Assembly: GCA_034401135.1 (NCBI GenBank)
Contig: JAWZSP010000005.1
Coordinates: 2,418,001 to 2,482,000, forward strand
Length of the DNA stretch: 64,000 bases
Direction: 5' to 3'
DNA from: Volutella citrinella
Lineage: Eukaryota > Ascomycota > Sordariomycetes > Hypocreales > Nectriaceae
Of the stretch, positions 34,650-44,960 are shown piece by piece (position 1 is the stretch's first letter; each line of letters starts with the position of its first letter). The notes below the pieces were generated by a model. That model ran no database searches, was not told where the DNA came from, and worked only from the letters and a program-made list of their open reading frames with translations. The position numbers were made by a program, and so were the translations under genes.

Positions 34650-35528
34650 TCAGTCCATGTAGAAATCGCCCTTCAAAATCCGCTCCTGGAATGCGTCAGG
34701 CTTGGGCCGCCGCTCCTGCTTAGGCTTCATAGCCACTGGTTGGGTCGGAGGCTGTGGCATTTCGGAGACGGATTTGGCCCGGTCGTGAATGGAGCTACCG
34801 CGAGGAGGCGAGGTGGACGCGAGCGAGAAGGAGGGGCGGGCCCCAGTAACGGAGCTCTCTGCGCGAGACCTAAGCTGCTCGGACCAGTTGAAGCCTGCCT
34901 GGTCTGGGCGAGAAGGGTAACTGTCAGAAGGGGCTCTTGGATTTTTGGTGTTGCTTGCCTGTGGAGTAGAGGATGCCGGCAAGGCCGAGCTGGCACGACG
35001 CCCAGCAGTTGACCACGCGGCCGACATGCTGGGGCCTTTAGCCTGCGAGCCAGCGCGATATGCCTTCTGCCCACTTGGTGCCATTCGCCCGTTTTGAGGA
35101 GTGAGGGGAGAGGTAGGGTCATTACCGTTAGCGGAGCTGCTACCGGAGCGCATACCTCTCATGGCTGGGGCACCGAAGCTCATTCGGCGCACGAAAGGGG
35201 TGTTTGGCGCGGTTTTGGAGAGCATGTCGTCATCCTCAATCGCGTTCTCGTCAATCGAGTCAGAGTTAGAGGTGGTGGAGGTGCTACCGCGTCGTAGGTT
35301 GAATGATTGACCGTTGGTAGGGGAATTGCCAGACAGACCAAGTGTGGTGACTGAGAGGCGCCGGCGGTTGGTGTCGATGGGGTTTGTGGCCTGGGGAGGA
35401 AAGCCCGAGGCGTTGGGGGCCGAGGCACCTCGCTGGAACAGGTTTGTCAGGGCGGCCTGAGTGATGGAGCCTCGTCGGTTGCGAGTGTACATTTCGGCGT
35501 TGGTGTTGGGGGGGTTTTCGGAGGACAT
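34650..35528 (-). CDS. Serine-rich disordered protein, possibly Scp3-like
   Basis: A single exon of 879 nt, 292 residues, with no splice signals needed. The N-terminus MSSENPPNTNAEMYTRNRRG continues SITQAALTNLFQRG, followed by RRRLSVTTLGLSG, FVRRMSFGAPAMRG, FNWSEQLRSRAESS and a conserved-looking end, KPDAFQERILKGDFYMD. Several RRxS sites (RRGS, RRRLS, RRMS) fit basophilic kinases such as PKA; this is a motif reading only. The protein is predicted to be mostly disordered. I recall Sordariomycete proteins of this pattern annotated as spindle poison sensitivity protein Scp3, but cannot check that. No enzyme domain is present. It diverges from the gene at 41202 across a 5.7-kb spacer. Confidence 0.8.
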   Translation of the reverse strand: MSSENPPNTNAEMYTRNRRGSITQAALTNLFQRGASAPNASGFPPQATNPIDTNRRRLSVTTLGLSGNSPTNGQSFNLRRGSTSTTSNSDSIDENAIEDDDMLSKTAPNTPFVRRMSFGAPAMRGMRSGSSSANGNDPTSPLTPQNGRMAPSGQKAYRAGSQAKGPSMSAAWSTAGRRASSALPASSTPQASNTKNPRAPSDSYPSRPDQAGFNWSEQLRSRAESSVTGARPSFSLASTSPPRGSSIHDRAKSVSEMPQPPTQPVAMKPKQERRPKPDAFQERILKGDFYMD

Positions 35529-38500
35529 GATGACGACCAGCAGCCACTGCCGCGGGTATGCCGGTAGATATAGTGGTAGTTACGGTGAAAGATGGGGAGA
35601 CGGCTCGCGTATAGTGGTGCGAGGGTGGTTCGACGGGCGGAAGCCCAGCGTAACACGTGAATGTGCTAGGGTGATACTGTTGGGCAGCGTGTGGGCTGAT
35701 CTTGAATGAATGTGAGGTATGTGTAGTTTCAAGGAGGAGAGCTGGTGGGATGGCGGAGGGAAAGGAGCAGGAGGTTGAGACAGGTATGGTATATGAGACG
35801 AAGATGAGAGAAGGGACTGATAGGAGTGAGGGGGGAGAATGTGAACAAAGCGGATTGATCAACTTTAAAGGGAGGAGAATGGGCTGGCCTGTGATGAGAG
35901 ATCGCCGTTACCTATTTAGGCAAGGGCAAGGCCGTGGGGAGAGAGGGGGTGGAGGAACGAAGAACGTGTAAAGCGAGGCCGGGGGGGGGGCGTAAGTGAT
36001 TTAGCGGCAGAAAGAGCCACCAAGTTGAACGCGGCCGATCCAAAAGCACCGCCGGGGAGAGAGGGGAAGAGAGCGGCACGGCGTTAGCCCCGTCGTCGCC
36101 CAAAGTCTAGCACGCCTAGCCGCACACGCGCAGGGCCGCGGTGGATGCGCAGCGTGGGCCACGGTAGTGGTGCACTGGGAGTATGGTAAATGTGGGCACT
36201 TAGCTCCTGGGGAAGACGGGAGTTGGTGCGATGGGGTGAGATGGGACCAGGGCGGGGGCTCCGAAGTGACGTCGTGGGGGACAGGGTGCCGCGATCGGGT
36301 CGTGGCCGCCGTCCAGGGTTTTGTGGGTTTGGTAGGGTTGCCTGGTTCAGGGTTGTGAGACACCCCAGGCGGCTGGTCGAGCTTGCCGCGAGACTTGGCT
36401 TCTGACGTCTGAGAGTTTCGGGGCAGGGTGGGGATCGTTGGGAGTCTCTGGTGGGAGATACACAGTCCTTATCTCCCTTTTGCTTGCTTCTCCAGTCCGT
36501 CCTGACTGCCACTTGCTTTTTGCGTTTGGGCAACGGGCGGCGACGTGTTGGAGATGCAGCGGAAATGCTGCTGTTTGGTTCCGTTCGATGGCCTACACAC
36601 GGCTGACTGTTGACTGACGTCGTTGGGTTGGAGAACACGACTCGGGTGGCGAGATGGGGGACGCAAGCGTAAAGTGGGCGGAGACGTGAGGCGCGCAGCA
36701 GAGGCAGCAGCGGTGACTAGGAGGGTTGGTCTGGAGTTTGTCTATTTGCGCCAAGGAGGAGTCAGGCCGAACAGAAAAGCACTCCTACGTGCAAGCTTAT
36801 ATGACGACGAGTGGACAAAACATCGAGAAGAGGATTGTAGATGATGACGACGCACAGGTAAGCAGCACGCTGTCCCAGATGCACAAGGAGGGAGGAGAGG
36901 CGGCTGCCCGTTCCATCGTTCAGCCAGTTCTGGTAGTACCTTCTTTGTTTGCACATGAAAAGCCACGGAACAGACGGGGAAAGGGCCCCCCCACCACCCC
37001 CCGTATGACTGATGGCGCCGCGCCGGCCAATTGGGAAGGCGCGTACATGCTGACGAGGAGAGTACAGGCTGGCTGGCGAGGGGTGTTCAGACACCTTGAG
37101 ATTGCGACCACGGCATAAAGGGGGGTTCTCATTCACAGTACCGTGTCGACAGCCAACAGAGGAGCTGCAGCAGAAGAAGCACCGTATTGGTTCACCATAT
37201 GGGTTCAAGTTTCGAGTGATCCTTGCTTGCGTGGTGGTGGCCAAACTCGAGGGTCATCTTCGTCAACGGGCAAAGCGAGAATCCTGACGGTTCGGCACAT
37301 ATTCAGAACACACCGAATCTCGCATCCAGCGATGGGTAAAAGAGGTGAGGCGAGCAGCGCCGGGCCAGCCGGGCGCAAGACCAGGCCCCATTCATTCACT
37401 GATTGTGTGAGTTGGCCCACCACTGGCCCCTTGGTTGTGATGGATGGTAATCAACCTTGGTGCTCTAGGGGCAGCTCCATGTTGTTTGCTGCGAAGCGTA
37501 CAGTGCCTCCTCCCTCCCCTTGCCCTTGTTGGCCGCAATCTGCATTCCTGGCAAATTCGGGTACTTGGTCGCAAGGATGGGAGGGCATCGAGCCCGGAGA
37601 GTTGGGCCGAACGAAGGTATGTGTGCGCCCGTCATGCCAGCTCCGTGTTACAACAGAGACTCCCAAGACTCACTGCAGCACTAGCTCCATGACTGCCAGC
37701 CAGCAGCAGATGTTCCCGTGCCCCCCCCAACGGCTCGGAGATTCTTACGAGGGACGAGCCTTGCCCAACATGCTAGTCAGCGCAATCGCGAACTGCCACG
37801 CCAAGCTTCGCTGGAGGCGAGCTTGAGCCCAGGCGGCGCCCGCCTGCACTGCATCTGTGCAAGGAACACCCCACTCATCTTGAGATGCCGCTAGACCTGC
37901 AGTGGGAGACATGGGGAGGGTTCAGCAGAGGCTGCGGAGCTGGGAGCATTGTAGCAGCACTGCCCATGGCACCCCGTCCCAGTGCCAGCGCTAGTAAGGG
38001 CTGTCCTGTCCACTAACTGACCCCCCGGCCTACGGGGGTTAGCTTTTGTGCGGGACGGTGGCACGCCAGCAGTGTCCAGCACGCGCTCCAGGCCCGACTA
38101 GCACGACCCTCGAAGAGCCCAGACAGTGGATTACGGTGCTGCGGCCAATGAGCAGTGCCCTGTGTTTTAAGCACCGACGTCACCCATGCCACGCCCTCAT
38201 TTTGCGGGGTAAGGACGCCTCAGAGGTCACCGGCTGCACGTAGGAGGAGTCGAGGTGGGCATCCGTGGTGGACAATGTGCGCCTGCAACCACCACAATTC
38301 GCCTCGCTGGTGTGGTGCTTTTGCGTGCCACCGCCCTCACCACTAGTGGCCAACCAACTGAGCGGAACTTGCGAGAGAACTGTCCTAAGGGATGGTCTTC
38401 AACTCCCGTCCCTCGCTAATTAGCCTCGCTAACACCCCCGGACCAGTGCGGTGTCGATCGCTGCACAATGCTACTCCTATCGCTTCACCGGCATGGGCTG

Positions 38501-41201
38501 AGGACCTCAACTGACTCAAAGCCACACCTCCATCTCTCGCAACAGTCCGCAAACCGTACCATCCTACTTGGCTCCTGCGAATCCATACTCCACGCCTCGC
38601 TCCGCCTGGCGCTGGGATGCCCGCTTCAAGAGGCGAGAAACAAGCAAAACGGGCTCCATCTCTCAGAGCAGGTAAAGATTGAGATGCTAACCTTGTCGGC
38701 GCCCTCCCCCCTGGGCCAATCGGGCAACAATTGTGGTGCTCGATGCAACTCCAGACCTGTCGTACATGCCCACACACACACACACACACGCGCGCGCGCG
38801 TGTGCCGTCACGCACAAGACAAGCACGTACACGCATGATATACACACCATATAGCACGGTTCTCCCCGCGACAACGACGGGGCACCCGAGGCATCTTCTG
38901 AGTTGGAGTGGGAGACGGCAGTCTCTACGTTGCCACTCTGCGATCAAGTGAATCACCAAACTCCAAAGACGAGCGATCACCACCGCTATTCGTCATAATC
39001 TACACTTGCATGGCTTCAGCCTATAGTACCACGTACCACAGGCGACAGTCACCGGGTGCGACCCCGCCTGCAACGGGCCGTGCGTGGGCTACAGCCATTT
39101 TGTTCTGCATATCTTCTCCCATCAGAAACATCAATTCTTTGTTTGGCTCTTGTCCTCGTGCCTACAGTAGCCTCTGCGTCCTTGTCTGGTCCTTGCCTGG
39201 TCCTGGGCTAGGCTGAACCTTGAGAGCTACCCCGCGAGTGCCACGTTTGGATTCCGTCCAGCGCGCATCGCTGCATTGTGCCGCTGGCCAAGCTTCCAAC
39301 CCCCTTTTTGTAGGCGTCGTCTTCCCTCTGCCTACCAATCATGGAGCTCGCTTCTACCCCGCGCGGGCACCATTCCCGTGAACGGCGGTGCATGGTATCT
39401 CACGCCGAATCCTCTTGGCGAGCCCACACACACGCTCTCTCTGGACACGAACCCGCTCACCCACCCACCATGTTCTGGCATGGTATCCCTACGAGAGCAC
39501 AGGACCCAACTGCTGGAGAATTGTCCTCCTTGGTCCACCCAAGGAGGCCACCCTTTCCCTCCTTAGGCGGCAGATCTAGCGAGCCCCCCCTGTCTACATC
39601 ACGGCTGGTCTTGCCATCCAATACCATATGCAATGGTACGCTAACTCTGACCTCGTCTCTGAAGTGTCGGCAAATCGACGATTGGCAAGTGTGCCCCTGT
39701 CGCTGGCCCCTCAGAGCTGCTTCAATGGTGCCGACCATATCCCATTGCTGCCCTATCTGCAAAATCGCGGTCGCTTAGATACAGCTCACTCACGTTGGAT
39801 ATCGCCACTGCGTGTAAGATAGAGAGTCCTGAGTCGCCAACAAGCACTTCGCCTATCTTTTCATATCTGCAATGGTAGCAGGGCCAAGAGTTGCCACGGG
39901 GAACCGTGTTGCCGGCTGTTTCTTGGCTGCCTACAGCATTGGGACGAGAATGCGACCAGTGTTGGCGTTCTGGCCAAGAGTGTCCAATGATACCTTCTCT
40001 TCTCTAGGGGCTGCGTATGCGTGCTTACCGACGGCTGGCTGCAAGGTGGTACACCACGACCGGCTTCTGCCAATCGCCCTTCCTCGTTGACATCATTCCC
40101 AAGATCTGCCATGCCCCTGTTTGGGACTTCTCGATGTCCTCCCCACGCCTGACCTGTTGAGAATCCCTCTGATCACCGCTTCCCTTTTGCCCGAGGTTGA
40201 AACTTTAAACGTGACGGATTCTTCAGGGATTACTCTTTGGGATGATCAAACGCCAGTTAGAAATCATCGCCCGCAAGATGAGGACTAATTTTGATCGACT
40301 CCCAATCCATGCTTTCCAATCAACGTACTTCTTATTGGGGATGCTTTAGTGCTTATGAGGCATGCCCGGTGTGCACTTTTTTCATATTCTGCGTGGGCAT
40401 GTGGGAAGGAGGAGAGGCAGGCTGAAGACGACGGCACCTCATGGGCGAAGAAGTGTACTGGATCTGACATCTCTCAATTATTGTGAGAGGGAAGTTCATC
40501 ATTCGACATCCTTTCCCCCCAAGTTCCTACTTTCCTGCTCCATGCTTGGTCACCTCCACAACACAAAGCAGCACGGCATTTGGCGATGTAAGACCTTCAC
40601 CTGCATTAGAAAAACCTATCAAGCGCTTCGTCTCCCATCGTTTCGGAAACAAGCATGCCTCAGAGCTAATTTTGGAGATTGCGCCACGCAACAGGGGGTA
40701 GTGGGCTCTGGTCATCCTGGAGGAGGCTGTGCGACTCATATACGGGGGGCAGTGATGTCCCAATTCCTTCGGCCAGCCTTACTAGCCGCCCTCACAAACC
40801 TCCATTAGCCGCCAGAATCAATTGCCACCTCAGCTACTAGGCTTGCAGGACCCGAAAATCAGATGGCTTAGTGGAGGCTGGCTGGCTGGCTTACTGTTGA
40901 TCATCAGCGCCAGGGCGGCCAATGCGCGCCCCAAAACAAGGGTAGCCCTTTTGGCTGCAGACGTAAGTCCTCGTCCTGACTGTAAACGCGAGACACATGG
41001 ATGATGAGGCGAAGAGGATTAAAGTGGATATGAAATGGAGAGATGTCCGTCCATCTCGGCTATCATCCTGCTGTCATGTGGGTGGGCATGAAAACACTCG
41101 CCCATGGTACACGGTCGTCCATTTCAACCCCCCTAGATTTGAAAGCCCACCTGTATGAACTTGACAGTGGCCTCTCGTTTTGATAGCGGGTGTCGACCAC
41201 G
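35529..41201. other. Long gene-free spacer of 5.7 kb between divergent genes
   Basis: Frames above 130 codons (36084-36638 -, 37143-37826 +, 38385-38789 -, 39341-39778 +, 40362-40808 +) have no recognisable domain and biased composition. The first 800 bp, upstream of the Ser-rich gene, are purine-rich on the plus strand, consistent with its pyrimidine-rich promoter and leader. A (CA)9(CG)6 microsatellite lies at 38771-38804, and a G9 run near 35980. No transposon ends were recognised. Confidence 0.5.
38771..38804 (+). repeat. (CA)9(CG)6(TG)2 alternating microsatellite
   Basis: Thirty-four nucleotides of strict pyrimidine-purine alternation: nine CA units, six CG units and two TG units. Such tracts can adopt Z-DNA and the CA/TG ends can pair. 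It is inside the 5.7-kb spacer. Confidence 0.9.
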
Positions 41202-42782
41202 ATGGCGGTAAACGACAGCACCTTAGCCAACTCTCGAGAGTACAGTGACGCCCCCGAAGTCGTTGACACCGACGCACCAGGCGCCACAATCTATAGCGAT
41301 GCACCGGAACCCGTGCACCTGGGTTCAACGCCATACGCCCCTACCAATCTCTCACCAAACGGCGAATTCTCTCAGAAGCTCCCCGTCCATCCAGACACAT
41401 CCACACCAGAGCCCAAGTACGGCGCTGATGGCGCAAGCTCCTACTCTAGCCCATACGGAGCATACAACACCCTCGAATCGAACACACCTCAGATACCGCC
41501 GCCATCGCCACGCCGCCCGTGGTGGAAAAGCAAGAAGCTGTTGATAGCGGCTGTTCTTGTCCTGCTAGTGATAATAGGCCTAATAGTCGGCTTGGTGGTT
41601 GGTTTGGATGCTGCGAAGAAGGCCAAGGGTGGCGATGGTGGACGCCATGTCGAACGGCCCGAACTGGACAATAAGGCTGCTTACTGTGGCGGCTACTGCC
41701 CCAACATTCTGTCCACTGCTCAGTTCGACAACAAGCTCTATCTCTTCGCTCGCATGGCCGACAAACAGATTGGATACCGAGTTTATGATGGGACGCAGTG
41801 GGGCAAGTGGGAGAAGCTTGTGGCTCCGACGGGCTCAAGCAAGAGCTTCATCAGTCAACCCACAGCAATGTATTGGGATAGGCTTGGGAAGCCCGGCCTG
41901 GAGGTCGTGGCTGTTGGAGGGTCCAAGGACATTCTCAATATGCACCTAGGCGAGGATGGCAAATGGTCAAAGTGGGAGGTAAGGAACACTGGAATCGCGT
42001 CCCAGCCTCAGCTGTGCACTCCCTACGGCGACCGGCTCGACATATGGGCAAACCTCGAAGAGTCTACTCTGATAACGCACACCTGGTGGCTTTCGGAAGC
42101 CAAGGAGAAAAAATGGCAAGACGTGAAGGGAGACAAGACCGGTGACGCTTCTGACGAACAGTTTGGGGGGTTGGCGACGTCCCTGGGCCTCGTGTGCCAT
42201 AACGACGACCTTCTCCACCACCTCGCCTGGTACGACAGCAAAGGAAAGGGGGCCAAGTACTACCAGTGGGACAAGACGAATGGGGGCAGTTGGATCAAGC
42301 AGGATTGGAGTGGCAGCTTCATTGGCGACCCGCTCCTGTTCTCCCAAGACGCGGGCCTCGTGCACTTCCTGGGCCTGGAGGAGGACTACGCCCTGCAGTA
42401 CCGCCAATGGAGCAGAAACTCGGGCTTCAGAGACCCTGTCAAGCTTGATGGCAAGGTCGCCAGCACCCCCTCCGTCGTCAGCCTCAAGGACGGCGAGTGG
42501 GATGCCCTCGCGCTCGGTACGAACGGGACACTGCAGCACACCCGGTTTGACGGTACAAAGTGGGACAGGTGGCAGGATCTCCAGGTGGCCGCCCGGAGCG
42601 CGCCTCATATCGTATCATTGAAAAATGCCGTGTGGGTGTTTTGGATTGGGGAGAATGGCGCTCTGCAAGGTGCGTCGTTGAGCGTCAAGGACATTGGCAA
42701 CAATAACTGGGGCGGCTTGAAGGCGAGCCAGGAGCTGGGCAAGGACTTGACACAAGAATTCTTCCTCAAGTACTTTGCGTAA
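41202..42782 (+). CDS. Type II membrane protein with fucose-lectin-like beta-propeller
   Basis: A single exon of 1581 nt, 526 residues. The first 110 residues are a Ser/Pro/Tyr-rich cytosolic tail with a repeated YSDAPE motif. One strongly hydrophobic helix follows basic residues (about 112-135, LLIAAVLVLLVIIGLIVGLV), then a Lys/Gly linker. The rest is extracellular or luminal: a CGGYC pair, then Trp-rich repeats (YDGTQWGKWEK, GKWSKWEVR, GTKWDRWQDL) resembling blades of the fungal fucose-specific lectin (AAL/PVL-like) propeller. No signal peptide precedes the helix, so a type II anchor fits. A free N-glycosylation site is seen in GTNGT. Start at 41202 is the first ATG in frame. Ligand specificity cannot be read; a surface carbohydrate sensor or adhesin is inference. 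Confidence 0.82.
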   Translation: MAVNDSTLANSREYSDAPEVVDTDAPGATIYSDAPEPVHLGSTPYAPTNLSPNGEFSQKLPVHPDTSTPEPKYGADGASSYSSPYGAYNTLESNTPQIPPPSPRRPWWKSKKLLIAAVLVLLVIIGLIVGLVVGLDAAKKAKGGDGGRHVERPELDNKAAYCGGYCPNILSTAQFDNKLYLFARMADKQIGYRVYDGTQWGKWEKLVAPTGSSKSFISQPTAMYWDRLGKPGLEVVAVGGSKDILNMHLGEDGKWSKWEVRNTGIASQPQLCTPYGDRLDIWANLEESTLITHTWWLSEAKEKKWQDVKGDKTGDASDEQFGGLATSLGLVCHNDDLLHHLAWYDSKGKGAKYYQWDKTNGGSWIKQDWSGSFIGDPLLFSQDAGLVHFLGLEEDYALQYRQWSRNSGFRDPVKLDGKVASTPSVVSLKDGEWDALALGTNGTLQHTRFDGTKWDRWQDLQVAARSAPHIVSLKNAVWVFWIGENGALQGASLSVKDIGNNNWGGLKASQELGKDLTQEFFLKYFA

Positions 42783-42904
42783 AAGTCGAGTGTATCATGG
42801 CACCTGTGGCGTAATCCTGTGTCCAGTGATGCCCAGCAGATTGGGCTTTGATTAGAGGCGGGAGTTTGGACATAGGGCAAGCAAGCATCTTGATGAAATG
42901 TCCA

Positions 42905-43306
42905 TCAACACGGACAGCGCATTGAGTCTTCGATGTATTCCTGATGGGTGTAGGTGCCGGTAATTTGAGCGGGAGCAGGGTCACATTTTCCACGCAGGCA
43001 AGATGAAAGAGGAGCCGAGAAGTTGCCGCTTGACACGACAAATGATCTGAGCCTGAGCACAAAATTAGTCGACATTCTCGGGGCCATTTCAAGGTACTCC
43101 TTGAGCGCCTTGTCCACCTGCTCGGGGTCGGCACCGAGCCTGCTGAAGAAGTCTCGAGGCTGACCTCGTACGAATGCTGGCGCTGCCGCACACATTTGCA
43201 AAGTCATACCCAGGCCGAAAGAAGACATGACGTCTGCCAAACGTCCAAGTGTCTGCAATCTGTTGAGATATCGAGACAACAACGTGACACAATTCTCCGC
43301 CTCCAT
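42905..43306 (-). CDS. Unassigned frame after the WSS1-like gene; possible extra exon or small gene
   Basis: A 133-codon frame opens with MEAENCVTLLSRYLNRLQTL and continues GRLADVMSSFGLGMTLQMCA. It looks helical and protein-like. Its ATG lies 11 nt beyond the WSS1-like stop codon and directly follows CTAATTGCCGGGTAG, a plausible branch point and acceptor. A donor at 43371 (GCG|GTGACG) would make a 65-nt intron in phase 0 and fuse this frame to the protease, giving 475 residues. The donor is weak. The alternatives are a separate small gene or chance. No domain is recognised. Confidence 0.35.
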   Translation of the reverse strand: MEAENCVTLLSRYLNRLQTLGRLADVMSSFGLGMTLQMCAAAPAFVRGQPRDFFSRLGADPEQVDKALKEYLEMAPRMSTNFVLRLRSFVVSSGNFSAPLSSCLRGKCDPAPAQITGTYTHQEYIEDSMRCPC

Positions 43307-43317
43307 CTACCCGGCAA

Positions 43318-44457
43318 TTAGTCCCGTGATGAAATCGTCCTTTCTCCCAGTGCTCTTGGAGCTTCCGTCACCGCCTGTATATCAGAAGAGTCTGATGGTT
43401 CCGTCTTGACTGCTCGGAAAATGCCCCGCAGCTCTTGCAGCTCGTTTCTTGCCGAGGCATCGTCCTGGTCTTCATCCTCGCACACCTTGATCATGCCACG
43501 GCCATGGCCGTCGACAATACGCTTGCCGTCGACGTCAACAGCATCCTTGGAATCAGCCCCAGGCGGCTCATCGTCCTCGTATTCACTCTCGCTTCCCGAC
43601 TCAGTCTCCGCATCTTCCTCCTTCTTCTTTTCAACGTCCTGCTCGACCTTTTGCTGCTGGAATCGAGCCAAGGCGGCGGCAGCTCGGAGCTCTCGGCCAC
43701 GCATGCTGCCAGCGACCCGGGGTTTGCTCTGGATCTTCCTCCCATTCTCCAACTTGACCTTGACGTCCTCGTCTGCGCCCAGAGCTACCCCGTTCTTTCC
43801 AAATTTCTTGAGGATTCTCCTTTCCTTCTTTTCCTGGTACGTCAGTGATGGCTTGACCTTTCTCTTCCTTCTGCGAGACCTGAATGTGCCTCCACAGAGG
43901 TGTTCTGGCAGTACTTCATTGGCATGTACTGTATTCTTTTCCCATTCACCTGTACCCAATGCCGCACCCCGACCCCATACTCCATCGCCAGAATACCCCT
44001 TGTGCCAGAGAGTATGCATTTCCGACGCGAACGAATCACGCACAGCCCAAAAAGCCCGAGAATGGTTCATCTGCTTGCAGTGGGCGAGCTCGTGCATCAT
44101 CACCATCTGGACATAGTTGAACGGAAGCCACCGGCCTGTGCCTGGCGACTTTAGAACAAGCTGGACGACCTCGCCGGCATTGAAGTTGCGCCCGACAAAT
44201 TCTCGATTCGGCACAAACTCTTCCAGCGATGTAACATACAAGTGGTGTTCACGCATGATTGGCCCTGAAGTGAACTGTTAGGCAAGCCATGAGCCAGCTG
44301 CCAAGATGAGCGTTGGCTACTCACGACATTGTGCCGCAATTCTCTCCAAGAAGTCTTGCGCTATCTTCTCATCGGGCCCCTTTAGGGGTTTGATGAAAAC
44401 GATGTTGGGGTTCGGCTGTGATTTCCTCTCGTTTAACCGTTGATATCCTGCAGGCAT
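43318..44457 (-). CDS. WSS1-like WLM-domain metalloprotease
   Basis: Two exons (complement): 44325-44457 and 43318-44264; 1080 nt, 359 residues. The WLM domain occupies about residues 1-190, with NAGEVVQLVLKSPGTGRWLP and zinc site HELAHCKQMNH (His102, Glu103, His106, His112), the HExxHxxxxxH pattern of Wss1. Wss1 is a DNA-dependent protease that removes DNA-protein crosslinks and acts on SUMO-modified targets. After the domain come basic segments (RSRRRKRKVK) and acidic, Ser-rich sequence, which could bind DNA or carry SUMO-interacting motifs. No RanBP2-type zinc finger is seen at the end, unlike several homologs. The 60-nt intron restores the AQC-RPIMR family segment. The 3' end is uncertain (see the frame at 42905-43306). 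Confidence 0.88.
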
Positions 44458-44960
44458 TGGGCGAAGGACAGGCGGTCGAGGACAGATGGGCCGACTTTTG
44501 AAAACCTTACAGCTGGTACCTTAGCGTCGTAAAAAAAGAAGAAAAATGGTCGGACAATTTGAGATGTGTCTGTGGGAAAGTAAGTCGCGATGACGCTGGC
44601 GATTCACGCGGAACGTGTAAAGTGGGAAAGCCCGGCACGAAGTCATGTGACCGGTCATCAAACGGCAGGCGCTGGGACAAAACACCAACAAGCTCGTCAA
44701 GAAGAACGTTTGAAGACGTGAATGGAAGTATCCTTGACTATGAGGCCATTGGTAATGATACTTCTCGATTTATAGTCATTGCGTTTTTCTTCCAACGTGC
44801 AGCTGTGTATTCATACTAGTAGTGAGTGCACGGATCCATCAGATGTCACTCCAGCTATAAGTTGAAATTAGGGGGTAAAGACGTGGGAATATACTATGAA
44901 ACGCGATAATGTGGTACTCAAGGCTTGCTTAATCAAATCTAAGATAAAGAAATCCCATGC
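44458..44960. other. Spacer of 0.5 kb
   Basis: Holds the WSS1-like promoter and the SulP 3' UTR; both genes are on the minus strand. No gene is recognised. Confidence 0.55.

Noticed and set aside
37143..37826. 227-codon plus-strand frame in the second long spacer
   Set aside because: Low-complexity, Ser/Pro/Arg-rich translation without family resemblance or supporting splice sites.
37979..38160. Possible small structured RNA in the second long spacer
   Set aside because: GC-rich and locally self-complementary, but no pattern of 5S rRNA, snRNA, snoRNA box or tRNA could be recognised by eye.
41967..42608. 213-codon minus-strand frame
   Set aside because: Antisense to the lectin-like propeller gene.
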